From the NCBI GenBank assembly GCA_033065855.1, contig JAVXUO010001891.1, positions 62,001 to 126,000 on the forward strand: a stretch of 64,000 nt of DNA, given 5' to 3'. How positions within the stretch are numbered: position 1 is the first letter of the stretch; every line of letters begins with the position of its first letter. The DNA comes from Escallonia rubra. Taxonomy: Eukaryota > Streptophyta > Magnoliopsida > Escalloniales > Escalloniaceae. The notes below the pieces were generated by a model. That model had not been told where the DNA came from and ran no database searches. It was given only the letters and a program-made list of their open reading frames with translations. The translations under genes were made by a program, and so were the position numbers. This document shows positions 21,171 to 32,950 of this stretch, in pieces.

Positions 21171-21900
21171 TGGCAACTTTTTACTTTTTCCCTCTTTTTT
21201 ATTTTTGGTAGAATATTGAGAAAAGAAAACAAAATATTCTTATAAAGATTTTACAACGAAGCAACAAACAAAAATAACTAACAACAACCGAATAGCAAAT
21301 TAAATAAACAACCCACAGAAATATTAAACAGGAACAGCTTCACACTATGGGAACTATGGACACAAAATCACGACCTAAGTGGAGTCTTTAAAAATCGAAG
21401 GGAGAGCTCTTCACAGCAAAAGGAATAGCAGCCTATTCCTCATTGAACCATTCATGTTGATAATAAGTTCACGTCGTTAAAGCAAACTATGTTAGGACTC
21501 ATGCCAATGCAAGAACTCTATCTCTACCCCTTCCGATATGAACTGAATGCAAAAATTTTGTAGTGAGTTGTTATCCCTAACAAACTTTCATAACTCTGTA
21601 TCCGTAATATCCACTCTGCTAGTCTTAGAAACACTGCGTCGAAGTTGTTCAAACAAGAATGATGGAGTAATTAATATAATAATATGTAGACAATGTAGTC
21701 TAACAGGCAGAGCTAATCTCATCAGCTAGCTGACAGAGGCAACAAAAGAACCAATAGGTACCCAATAAAAGTTGAACAAAACCAAGCCTATACCAAATAT
21801 GTTATCTTCTAGCCGCTCAAATATTGCCAAGGCACAAGTAATTGGCACAAGACTTTTGAAACAGGAACATTAGGTAGGATAATGAATCAGATAAAGCAGC
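21171..21900. other. Intergenic, no gene seen
   Basis: AT-rich DNA upstream of RPOTp. No domain, TIR or LTR signature recognised. Confidence 0.4.
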
Positions 21901-21906
21901 TTACAA

Positions 21907-22173
21907 TTAGTCAGATAAAACATAGATGATAAAATGAGGATTATCAGGAACCGTACTTAAAGGCTTGCAAGACTTGCGAAGGCTTTGTTGAGAAACATTA
22001 GAAAATTGAATATCTTTCAACATTAAATTCGATTTTCTAAGTACGAGAGAAGGGTTAAAAGGTTGTTCACGAAATGCTAACTCGTTATGACCAATCCAAA
22101 TATTCCAAAGACGGGCGTAGGAAAAAAAAAACAAATAGTCCAAAGAATGAGAGAAATTCTGATAATGATCCAA
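21907..22173 (-). pseudogene. Possible LINE RNase H-side fragment
   Basis: An 88-codon open stretch includes FFFSYARLWNIWIGHNELAF and PFNPSLVLRKSN. This resembles the conserved LW.IWK.RNE segment after the zinc-binding region of plant LINE RTs. Only this scrap is visible. It ends shortly before the Ty3/gypsy LTR. Confidence 0.45.
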
Positions 22174-22437
22174 GAGTTGATTACATTACCAAGGATAGGT
22201 TTTGATAATCAGGAACTCATGGTGCCAAAAACTCAACCTTTTAGCTACAAGTAATACTTTAATGCACCGAGCTAAAAACGAGATAAATCCAATTGTGGCT
22301 CTATCCGAATGCAACTTGGAGGTAATCAAACCCCTAAAAATATATGACTTAAAATGGTAAAAATGCGAAAGCAAAATATCGATTACAATGACTTCATCCA
22401 CGTTGCTTTCCCATAGTGATTTGTATAACAAACTCAT

Positions 22438-23758
22438 CGTAGACACCCCATTTTTGTAGGCATCTTTTAATTAATCAAATAATAGACTTTATCATTAATT
22501 AGAATATATCATTGAGTCTAGGCTTAGTAATGTAATTTATTTAATTAATTCAATTCAATTGTATTTAATTAAGTTAGTCCAGTTTAACTTTCCAGTCCAG
22601 TCCAGTTTAATTGTCTTAGTCCAGTCCAACTGTCTTAATCTAGTCCAGTCCAGTTGCATTAGTCGAGTCCATTTACGTCAAGTCCAATCCAAGGTCTAAA
22701 TTATTTTAAATGATGTAGTTTGTCTAGATGACTTGAAAAATTAATCCATGATTTATCCTTGATATAAAAATCAAATTAATTCATTTTTTTTTGTTAGGAA
22801 ATGGCTTATCTTGAATCTGGTACACCCATTTGTGATTTTTGATATAATTACCGAAAATAAGAGCAGATAATGCTTCAAAATTTGAGAATAATTATTTTTA
22901 ATTAATGGGGTGAATAAGCCGGTTTTCGATTAACCGGCCGGTTAGTTGACTTTTGTCAATCTGCGATTTTATCACTTATTTTGACTTATCTCCAGCCTTG
23001 CAGATTGGCATTGCCAATCTTATGGGATTCTGTGACCCTAAACACTATAAAAAGGGTCTTGGTCTTTATTTTTAGGGGTCGAATTTTAGACAGTCCAAGA
23101 GTTGATTCTCTTTAGACCTGAGCATGTCATTTCTTCGTGAAGTGACATACTATCTTTCTCGAGAAGTCTAGCCACTCAGACCAATCTTAAAGAGCATCCC
23201 CGAGTCGTCCTGAGAAGCTACATCTCGAGGTAATCTTTACTAGCTTTTGAAGGGTAAAAATCTTGTAGATTGTCATCACTTCCCTATAATCGCATTTCAT
23301 TTCAAAAACAACAAAAAAAGTCTTTTTTACCTACTTCTTGTCTTTGTTTAAGTCTCGAAATGTAGATTACCCCCATAGGACCAATGTCGAACTACGACGG
23401 TTTTGATTCAGATTAGTCCAATCAGATATGTGGGCCACTTGACCCCTGTTGTCGAGTTCAAGCCAAAAAATATTAAATAAACTTAGGTTTAGTTTTATCA
23501 TATTCTATATGCTACATATTTTTAAGGTTATTAATCACTAAAAATGAAGTAGAGATCGAAAGGGCGCGGTGGGTGCCTCACACCTTCCCGTCGCATAACT
23601 TAATCCCTGGACCCCTTTCTTGGTTTTAATAGACTAGTCGTCATTTTGGACGCTTAGGAGTAATTTTTTAGGTTTTTATTATTTTTCTCAAATTAAATAA
23701 GATGGCAACTCCATCAAAAAATCACTTTTGTGAATTTGTTTCGAGGAGGTTCGGTACA
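22438..23758 (+). repeat. 5' LTR of the Ty3/gypsy element
   Basis: Starts CGTAGACACCCC (TG mutated to CG) and ends GGTTCGGTACA. A putative primer-binding region follows (TGCGCGAGTCTGC..., diverged). It contains a run of GTCCAGTCCA-type repeats (22575-22680), a GGTTAACCGGCCGGTTA-like palindrome (22919-22945) and a TATA box near 23045. The single-copy boundary is inferred from terminal motifs only. Confidence 0.55.
23045..23053 (+). promoter_or_regulatory. TATA box in the Ty3/gypsy LTR
   Basis: CTATAAAAAG lies about 710 bp before the LTR end, in the position expected for the U3/R promoter. Confidence 0.5.
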
Positions 23759-24179
23759 GTGCGCGAGTCTGCTAGGGACTACAGTTTTAAAAGAACAAGA
23801 CTTGAAAAGTTTTATTGATTTTTGGCCTTGTTGTATTTTCTCTTGTATGTTGTGATATGTACAATTTGACATAAAATGCGGTATTATTTCCATACCTCAC
23901 ACATGCGCACGTCTCACCCCGACCCATCTATTCGAGAGCGGCAATTGAAGCCATTGGTCCTCCTGGTCACAAGGCGAACTTTTTGATTGAGCTCTCAACT
24001 CCACTTGATTGACCTTCACACCGGTGTTATAAGGAGAAAACTCACACCTGGATCATTCAGTGTTCTGCACTTTGTTATGAGAATACATGTATTAAAGGCT
24101 TATTGCATGTTGGTAAGGAAATCAGCTAGCATTTTGTAAACTATACTAGTAATTTTGCACAAAAAAAAAGGAGACTCTG

Positions 24180-24610
24180 TCTAATTGGCCAGTTATCCAT
24201 GCTCCTAACCGGATGCTTAATCAGTATGTACATTACTTGAAAAAAAAATCTAAAATTGGCTAGCGCATACCCTGATCCAACTCACTTAGTCAGAAACCTT
24301 ATCCTTCAGGAAATTCCTAAAAAAATTCCCAAGAGAAAACCTAATCACACTAACCAACTGATCGGTTATCCTCTCGGATGACCAGACGGTTAGTCAAAAA
24401 CCTCATCCTTAGAAAAATTCCCAAGAAACAAACCCTAACTCACTAATCAACAGTTATCCCCCAGGATAACTGAGCGGTTAGTCAAAAACCTCATGCTCAG
24501 AAAAACTCCTAGAAAAATCCTCAGAAAATTACCCTGGACTCACTGACCAACCGACTGGTTTTCCTGTTGGATAACCAGACGGTTAGTCAATCCACTTTCC
24601 GAAAAATCCA
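24180..24610 (+). repeat. ~110-bp degenerate tandem repeats in the retroelement leader
   Basis: Three to four diverged copies. Shared blocks are CTCACTNACCAACYG, GGTTATCCTCTNGGATRACCAGACGGTTAGTCA and AACCTCATCCT...AAAAATTCC. Each contains an imperfect inverted repeat around GGTTATCC/GGATAACC. They lie between the LTR and gag. Confidence 0.65.
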
Positions 24611-25029
24611 AAAAAAACACCCAAAAAGCTAAAAAAATCTCCTTCACCCCTGTTAGGTTATGAACCAGCCAGCTTGATCTCTATGGAATGTATAATTAAA
24701 TTTTTAACAACTTTCCCTACACAGTTAAGGCTAAGTGTGGTTAGTATCGAGCCTCATCTGGAAAGTTCTCACGAACTCCAATGGCCGAAGAATTATCGCA
24801 GATTTCTGATTTGGTCTGTATCATCAGTGAACATTAGAAGGATCTTCAGAATGGTTTCAATACTCTAACTGAGAGACAATCCCGAACTGCTAAGAAATTG
24901 TATAGCCTCAAGAGGAGAGGTAGGAGAGAATCGGAAGAAGAAGGGAAGAATGATGATAAGAAGAAAGGTCTGGAGTTTGATTAAATGTATGAGTCGAAAG
25001 AAAAAGAAACTAAACCCCATGCCATGCCG

Positions 25030-25690
25030 GAATAGAAGAACAAGTTAAAGGCACTCGAGTCACATATCGCTAGGATGAGGAGAGTTGATGACCCTCTAGA
25101 TCTCAGTGCCCTAACCATGAACCTAGAGGATAGACTATCCGTCAAGTTCAAGATGTCAGAGATGGATAATTTTGACAGAACCATGGATCACGAGATCCAT
25201 GTAAAGATGTTCATGCGGGCTTTGGCCCCATATGGAGTGAATCAGAATCAGTTGATACAGTTGTTCCACCATACTATCACCGGAGCTGCCTCTCGATGGT
25301 TCTTACTTTGGATGAAGCTCGAGTCCGTATTTGGGAAGATGTCATGAGAGAGTTTGTGAAGCAGTACCAATACAATGTCAACCTAGATATCACCCAAAGA
25401 GATTTGGAACCCAGAAACAAGAGCTGAGGGAGTTAGTTTCAACTTTCATCATGAGGTTGAGGAATAAGGCAGCTTAAATGGTGAACTGTCCTACAAAAAA
25501 AGAGCAAATGAACATAGTCAGGAGTAACCTACTTCCAGTCTACCGCGATTATATCTTTGGCCACTACCATTTTTCATTCAAAGCCCTCATGGGGTCCTCA
25601 TACATATAGAAGATGCCATCAACAAGGGAACTATCTCTCGTGAGTCGAAGTTGCCAAAGGGTATATTGAGCCAGCTTAAGAAGTTCTAAT
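25030..25690 (+). pseudogene. Retrotransposon gag remnant
   Basis: An open stretch at 25075-25347 has KFKMSEMDNFDRTMDHEIHV, then GAASRWFLLWMKLE, a retrotransposon gag (PF03732-like) signature. The next stretch has REFVKQYQYNVNLDIT-like sequence in another frame. Several stops and frameshifts. Confidence 0.75.
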
Positions 25691-26595
25691 GCGCAATTTA
25701 AGCCAACCACAGCCAACAATGCCAACACCATACAGGCACCTCAGGCAGTGACATGGGGAGTCACTATTGAGCCTAAAAGAAAGTCCACACCATTGAATGC
25801 ACTGCTCCCTAAAGTATTTGAACAATTGTTGAGGAGGGAAATTTTTAACTTATCGCCTACTCCCACGCTGGGCGATGATACCTGAAGGGATACAATGTGG
25901 ATACCTTTTGTGATTACCAACAAGGAAAAGGGTCACCCCATAGTGCCATACAAGACATCATCAACAGGGTGAAGTTTCCTTTCATGTTAGACCGAATGTC
26001 CAAAGAGAACCCTTGCCGCCTCATAGGATTAACTGTAGTGATGATAGCCAGCCAGTTATGGATCCGACCATTCTCATTGTTCTAGCCAGCCAACCAATTT
26101 GGAAGTCAATATCTGCTTATGATTATCTGCCGCAGTTTTCTTATGTGAATACTTGGGAAGAGTTGATGGAAGAAGAGACCTTCACTATTAAAGAAGAAAT
26201 CTATGTTCCAACCCAGTGCCGATGTATCCCACCTAACCCGATCAAGCCGAGTGTACTAAACCCCGCCCCAACCAACCACATCTGACCCATTATTCTCTCA
26301 AGACCCTCCTGATGATGAAGTCCTTAGACAGTTGAAGAAGACACAAGCCAACATTTCCATACATGGACTATTGCCTGTCCCACTATTGAGCCCTTAACAA
26401 ACTTCTTACTAAAGCCCAGATACCAGATCAATAAACCAGCGCCTAAAGGTGCCCTACTAGGCCGGTCCCCCCTTTCCATTAAAGCAAGGAAAGCGGGGTG
26501 AAAGCTCTAAAAGGTTTGATTGTCTAATAGAGAAAGAGAGCAGCAAGCTGGGCTTTTTGATCCCGGAATTTTAGGAAAGATTTTTAGACCAAGCC

Positions 26596-26848
26596 TGAAG
26601 ATCTGTCCCAAGCTCTAGGGTCTATACATTAGGGAAATGTCCTCACCTTTTTCGAGCTTGACCTCCCCAAATCAGGACTAAGCCACAATGACCTGCTTCA
26701 TATCACTATGCATCCAGACCCGCCCGAAGACCTGTCCCAAGCGCTAGGGGCTATACATTACGAAGGTCCTCACCTTTTTAGGGTCCAACCTGCCCAAATC
26801 AGGATCGAGTACAATGACCCACTCCATATCAATATGCAAGCACTTGAA
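26596..26848 (+). repeat. Tandem duplication inside the retroelement
   Basis: A segment with GAAGATCTGTCCCAAGC, GTCTATACATTA, CCTCACCTTTTT and CCCAAATCAGGA (about 26598-26715) is repeated at about 26731-26848. The copies differ by substitutions and small indels. A smaller duplication (CCTCTACATTGCA...) occurs at 27125-27195. Confidence 0.75.
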
Positions 26849-27049
26849 AAGAGGGTTCTATTAATCCTCATAGACAAATGGTTTTGCTCTTAATGTTTAT
26901 CCCCTACGCATTATTCAAGCCCTCGGCATTGACCCATCGGAGTTCACCCCTTCCAACCAAACTATCTGAGCATATGTTAACATATGGAGGAAGGTGATTA
27001 GTACAATGAAGCTTCTGATGACCGTGAGTACTGCTAGATTTGATATGGA

Positions 27050-27930
27050 GTTTTAGGTATTAGATATTCCCGTTGCCTTTAACCTTCTATTGGGAACACC
27101 TTGGATACACTCTGTGAGTGCAATCACCTCTACATTGCACCAGACGGTCAAGTTTTTTTCAATCCCCTCTACATTGCAGCAGAAGGTTAAGTTTCTGTTG
27201 AACGATGATGTTTTCACCATAATGGGAGATTCGTAGTTGCCTCAGATTGGACAAGTTGAGAAGGACGTTGTTGAGGTTCCGCACTATTCTTTGGATATTA
27301 TACTTAGTGGATTTAGGATGGATCATCCGGTTTTGTGTCTCGAATATGAGGAAGCTTGTCACGGTGAAAACTTCCTCACTTTTGCTCCGTACAATAGAAT
27401 GACTGTGCTCCCCATGTTGAGGAAATTCTATTACTTTTTCAGAAAAGGTTTAGGCAAAAACTATCAAGGAATTCCCAGCTTCTTGGATATGGAGAATAAG
27501 AAAGATCAGTTCGGTTTAGGATATAACTCGACCAGAAAGGAGAAAAAGGAAGCTCTCCAAAAGCTCTCACAGGCCAAGAAAGATAAAGAAAGTAAGAAAC
27601 GCATAAGCATGACCAAGATCCCTACCATGAAAGAACGCTTCATCAAAGAAGGAACGAGTGAGCCCTTTTATGGATTTCAAGAACCAATATATAGTGTTAA
27701 GACCGTAATGCAGATTAAAGGATGGGAAATCTTCTACGACTACGAGTGGGTCCAAGACGAAAAATTGTCAGTACAGACTAAGCCGAGTACCGAAGGGATC
27801 TCCGTTTGGATAAATTTGATGGAGCTGGAAGCAATGACAACACACTTCACTAATATGTTTATCTTGGTGCTTATCTGTGAAGTGGATGCCCAGATCGTGG
27901 ACCCATCATGCCTAATCACTCTAGCATAGG
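27050..27930 (+). pseudogene. Retroelement protease end and linker region
   Basis: Sequence around 27060-27230 resembles the end of a Tat-type protease ([20 protein letters not shown]-like, then a VFTIMGDS-like end). It is followed by a 230-codon open stretch (27237-27929) with FGLGYNSTRKEKKEALQK, a glycine-patch-like linker seen before RT in such polyproteins. There is no conserved catalytic DTG/DSG in the open part. Confidence 0.55.
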
Positions 27931-28329
27931 GCGACACTAAGAATTCGATGATCAAGTACAAACCGCTAACAGTGGGAAAGGTTACCGAAGGAAGTCTTAC
28001 TGCCAAAGATGTTCCATAACCAGAAGACTTAAATACTTATGTCACCTTAGCCAATTTAAATCTGCTTACCTACTATGTTTTTTAGACTACTTTATGATAA
28101 TATAATAATTGATTTCGATTATTTCTTGGTTGTTGATAAAGGTTATGATGAGTTAATCAACTCAGTTGACGATGAGCCACATCTAATGGACTTAGATAAG
28201 AAAAATATTTAAAAAAAATGATGAAAGAAATTAAAAACCGGGAATCTAGTCGTGTCAAGCCAGTGACTAAGGAAACAGTCAAAGTCAACATAAGCTCCCC
28301 TTAAAATGTAAAACAAATTAAAATAGGGG

Positions 28330-31300
28330 AGAAGAGATCATTGCACTCCTTAGAGAATTTTTCGATGTATTTGCTTGTCATATAGTGACATGCCTGGTAT
28401 AGACCCATCAATCATGGAACGCCACCTACCTATCTTACTAGAATCCAAACATGTTAAAAAGAAACTTCCCAAGTTGAGGTCGGAGTGGTCTCTCAAGGTT
28501 AAGGAAAAGGTGATGAAGTTATTCCACATCAAATTTATTCGAGTGATTGAATATCCTACCTGGCTAGCCGACACCATACCCGTTCATAAACCTTCTGGTC
28601 AAGTCAAGATGTGTCTTGATTATCGAGACCTAAATCAAGCTTCTCCAAAAGATGAATTCCATTTACCCATCATAGACAACACAGCCGAGCATGAGCTAGT
28701 ACTTTTTATAGATTGTTTGTGGGGTATAAACAGATAAAGATGTCCCCAGAGATTAAGAGAAGACAACTTTCACTACCCTTTGGGGTACCTTCTATTAGAC
28801 AATGATGCCTTTCGGCTTGAAGAATGTTGGGGCTACCTACCAGTGAGCCACTACCACCCTGTTCCATGACATGATCCATAAAGAGGTGGAAGTGTTTACA
28901 GATGATATGATTATCAAGTCAAGAAAAATGAAGGATCATTGTATAGTATTGAGAAACTACTTTGAGAGGTTAAGGCAGTATAAAGTAAGGTTGAGGCCAC
29001 ATAAGTATGTGTTTGGAGTAACAAACAGGAAGTTGTTAGGTATTATGGTGAACAAAAGAGGGATAGAGGTGGATCCAGTCAAGATCAAAGCCATAGATAA
29101 GATGCCTCAACCCTAGATGATGAAAGAAACCATTGGATTCTTGGGTATAATCCAATACATTACCGATTCATATTCCAGATAATCATGACATGTGTTTAAA
29201 CTGTTGAAGAAGTATTCAAGTAAAGAATGAAACCCCTTGTGCCAGGAAGCCTTTGACAAGATTAAACAATACCTTAGCAACCCTCAAGTTCTAAGCCCAC
29301 CTATACCCTGTAGCCCTTTCTTACTATACCTTACTGTGACCAGTACTGTAACCAAAGCCATAGCCCAACATTAAGAGAATTCCTTGATTGACAGAGTCAT
29401 ATACTATGTGAGCAAGAAGTTAACCAAACGAGAGGTGAATTATTCGACCCTAGAAAAGAACTGTGTATCTTTGGTATGTCTTGGCATATCCCCATCAGAT
29501 TGCTGGTCAGAATGGACCCCATGAAATACTTGTTTGAGAAGCCTGTCCTATCTGATCGCCCAACCAAGTGGTTTTTGTTCTTATCCGAGTTTTATATCAC
29601 CTATATCATTCAGAATTCGATTAAAAGAAAGACCGTGATCGACTTGTTAGCCGATTGTCCAGCGGATAATACCAGTCAATGGGATGCGAGGTTCCCAGAT
29701 GAATGAGTATGCATAGTTGAATCAGAAATGAGGTGACAGTTATACTTTGACGGAGTAGCGAATACCAAAAGTTTTAGGCGTAGGGATATTGTTCACCTAT
29801 AGCCATCAAGCTGACTTTTGACGGTACTAAAAACACCGCCTAATATGAAGCTTGTATCTTCAATTTAGAGATGGCCCTAAACCTAAGAGTTTGGGAGATC
29901 ACAGTATGTGGAGACTTAGTAGTAATCATATACCAGATTCAGGGTATGTGGAGGATCAAAGATGAACGTCTACAAGCATATCGTGCTTATTTGGAAAGAA
30001 TTGTAGACCAATTTGAAGATGTAAAATTCCATTACCTACTCCCAGTCAAGAACAACTTTGTCGATCCCTAGCTACCCTTGCATAGTTGACATACCTGAAG
30101 GGAAGGATAAGTAGAACTATTTTTCATATAGAAGAGAGACCGACCAACCGACTACTTCATGATAGTACCCATAGAAGAAGATGGAATAAACGAGCCTTGG
30201 TATACTGATATAAGTACCCTGAGGGGTGCTCCATAAAGGATAGAGTAGCTCTGAGACGATGGGCATCACAATTTATCATGTGTGACTGGAAATTGTATAA
30301 GATGTATTATAATATAGAACATCTGTTGTGTGTAACCGAGAGAGAGAGAGAGAGAGAATAGACAAATCATGGAAATTATTCATACATGAGACTATGGACC
30401 ACACATGAATGGGATAATGCTATCGAAGAAGGTCCTCCGACACGGATATTATGGAGTACCATAGAGCAAGATTGTGTTGAGTATATGAGAAGGTGCCACG
30501 AGGGTCAGGTGTATGCCAACTTACAACATCTTCCTCTATGAGAGTTATACAACATGACATCTCATTGCCCGTCTCAGTATTGAGAATATATGTGATAGGA
30601 AAGATTAGTCTCAAGTTGTCTAACGGACATGAGTTTATCCTAATAGCCGTAGATTACTTCATGAAGTGGGTGGAAGCCTCTTCATATTTCGTGCTTAATG
30701 CCAGAAAGATTGCTCAGTTTATCTGAAGGAACATTATTTGTCAATATGGAGTGCCCCGGGAGTTGATCTCAGATAACGGGATACATTTTGAAGGAGAAGT
30801 CACAGAACTAGCCCATGAGTACGATATCATCTGGCATCGCTCGTCTCGTACCGTTCACATACCCATGGGGCTGCAAGGCCAACAAGAACGACAAAAACAT
30901 GTTGAGTAAAATGATATATTCCTGTAGGAGTTGGTCGGATAAGCTTCCATATGCCCTCTGGTGCTATAGGACATCAGTGAGAATGTCAACTAGGGCTACC
31001 CATATTCATTAGTTTATGGCACAGAGGCCGTACTCCCGAAAGAATTGGAAGTTAACTCTCTCAGGGTGCTATTGGAGAACCAAATAGCTGAGGAAGACAA
31101 GGTGAGACGCAGATTTGAAGAGTTGGCATTAGTAGATGAGAAGAGATTGGAGGCGATATATCATATCCAGGGTTATCAGAAGCAGATCGCCCGAGCCTTT
31201 AGCAAGCGAGTGAAAGGACACGGACTGAAGGAATGAGATTTGGTGTTAAAAGAGAATATTGGACAAAATTTGAGGGCCGTGAGGAAAGTTTGAACCCAAC

Positions 31301-31450
31301 TGGTCAGATCCCTATATGATCACGCAAATCATGACTGGAGATGCAGTCCTGCTAGTCGACTTAGATGGAATTGAGTTGTCACGGTTAGTGAATCTACATC
31401 GACTCAATAAATACTATGTTTTGAGTGAGTTTTGTAATTGAACTACAAAT
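28330..31450 (+). pseudogene. Ty3/gypsy RT - RNase H - integrase remnant
   Basis: The RT has MPGIDPSIMERHLPI, WSLKVKEKVMKLF, DYRDLNQASPKDEFHLP and EVEVFTDDMIIKSR, where the active-site YVDD is changed to FTDD. RNase H has ITVCGDLVVIIYQIQGMWR (29871-30071). The integrase has ISLKLSNGHEFILIAVDYF-like core start, an SDNG-like motif near 30770-30780, and a C-terminal HIQGYQKQIARAFSKRV region (31045-31236). Stops and frame changes separate all parts, so it cannot encode an active polyprotein. Confidence 0.85.
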
Positions 31451-32204
31451 GACCTGATCCTCCTTAAGAACTTTTTCCAACACATACCAATTGATATAAC
31501 ACATATATGGAGGCACGTAGGCAGCCCGTAAAGTTACCTCGGGTGTGGTAAAATTTTAATAAATTTCTTTTATTCGATTGGGTAAAACACTGACTACATT
31601 TCCTGAGAAAAAAAAATGCCCACTAAGACAAAAACCCTGTAAAGGGCGGCCTAGAGCAAAGAAAAATAAAAATAACAAAAATGCTAGAAAAAATAAAAAA
31701 TGCCCATTAGGACGAAAACCCTGCAATAGGGGCGGCTTAAGCAAAAGTTAGGGCAAGAATATTCAAAGTCTTATTAGCAACCTATGGGTTATCCATCAAA
31801 ATAGTTTTCATCTTCTTCATAACTGTACTATCTTTGTCATTTAAAATTGACTTCCATGTCTCCATATCTTTCTGATAAGCCGATCTCTGAGATACTAGGA
31901 TCATATCCTCCAATTCCTCCACCTGAAAAGCTGGTCTTTGATCCACTTTTTCTTTGCCTTTATTGCCTTTTTGATCAAACTGGCCTTAGAGATAAGCATC
32001 CAAGTCAACTTCCTGGCTTTAAGTTGCTTTGATAGTCGGATTCCTCTACGGTGGTTTCTCCTTAAGCAGCAAAGAGGGATGTCATCGAGGTTCATCCATG
32101 TTTAAAGACCGTATGGGATTCCCGTCAACATCAAACTTTTCCTTGAACATTTGGGAACCAATCCAAGATTGCTTGATCTAAGTGACCTGAACTTCCACTT
32201 CAGC

Positions 32205-32890
32205 CTAACGGAAGCTCTGTACCACGCTTTGAGAAGACTTGCCAGACTCAGGTTCCTCTAGCCCTAAGCTGATAGCAGCACAAGCTTTCTCTTTTGCTTG
32301 CTTTAGAGATATTATCTCACAAGCACTCAAGAAGTACCAGTTCAGCTCTGCCATTAGCTTATTCTCCAAAGCCAACACTTTTTCCTGGATGTTAGGCCAC
32401 AACCAGTTGATATACTCCTCATATAGCATTGGAGGAGTTGGATCCCTACAATCAACAAACATGTCACCTCCAATGAAGCGATCAAAATAGGGGGGGAACC
32501 CCCAACCTTTCAGAGCAGCTTTGATCAAAGAGGAGATAATGACGTGTTCCAAGGTAGCAAAGGTATAACAAAAATCAGGAATAGCCTGTTTATACCCAAA
32601 TTGTCTCAATATCTTATGCAAAGTAGAAGGTGCAGTAGCAATATCCCAAGAGGCAAACACAATAGTGTCAGTCCTCGGGGTCTCATGCAAGACGAAATGA
32701 TATAAAGGATTTGCAGAAATCGAGTATTCACGCTACAATAAACCTGGCTCCCACCTTTACTCTGGTCTTTGCGGTGAAGTGATTGTGTCTCTTGAAAACT
32801 AACCACACTTAAGTACCTACACATAAACTGGCCACCCGGTCCATGAATCTCACAAGAAGCCCAAAATGCTTCAGAAATTACTGGGAATCA
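32205..32890 (-). pseudogene. Antisense ORF downstream of pol (Tat-type aORF candidate)
   Basis: On the minus strand, 32205-32690 is open for 161 codons (FGYKQAIPDFCYTFATLEH..., WLWPNIQEKVLALENKLMAE..., a coiled-coil-prone end). It appears to continue upstream in another frame to about 32890 (SEAFWASCEIHGPGGQFMCR..., SVVSFQETQSLHRKD). Composition is protein-like. Known: several Tat-group retrotransposons carry antisense ORFs between pol and the 3' LTR. The function of these proteins is unknown, and I recognise no domain here. Confidence 0.5.
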
Positions 32891-32950
32891 TGAAGTTTTA
32901 CTCTTAAAGGAGGCACATAAAGATACATACCATGATAAGTTTCTTGACAC

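Larger units (their letters stand above)
22438..32950 (+). mobile_element. Decayed Ty3/gypsy retrotransposon, Tat-like, lacking a visible 3' LTR
   Basis: The order is 5' LTR, a long repeat-rich leader, gag (~25.0-25.7 kb), protease region (~26.9-27.25 kb), RT (~28.3-29.3 kb), RNase H (~29.7-30.1 kb), integrase (~30.5-31.45 kb), then a non-coding tract and an antisense ORF. Stops and frameshifts occur in every domain. The Tat assignment rests on the long leader, domain order, the GCACGTAGGCAGCC phrase after integrase, and the antisense ORF downstream of pol (known in Tat-group elements). The right boundary is uncertain. No sequence resembling the 5' LTR occurs to the right, so the 3' end is deleted or replaced. 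Confidence 0.75.
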
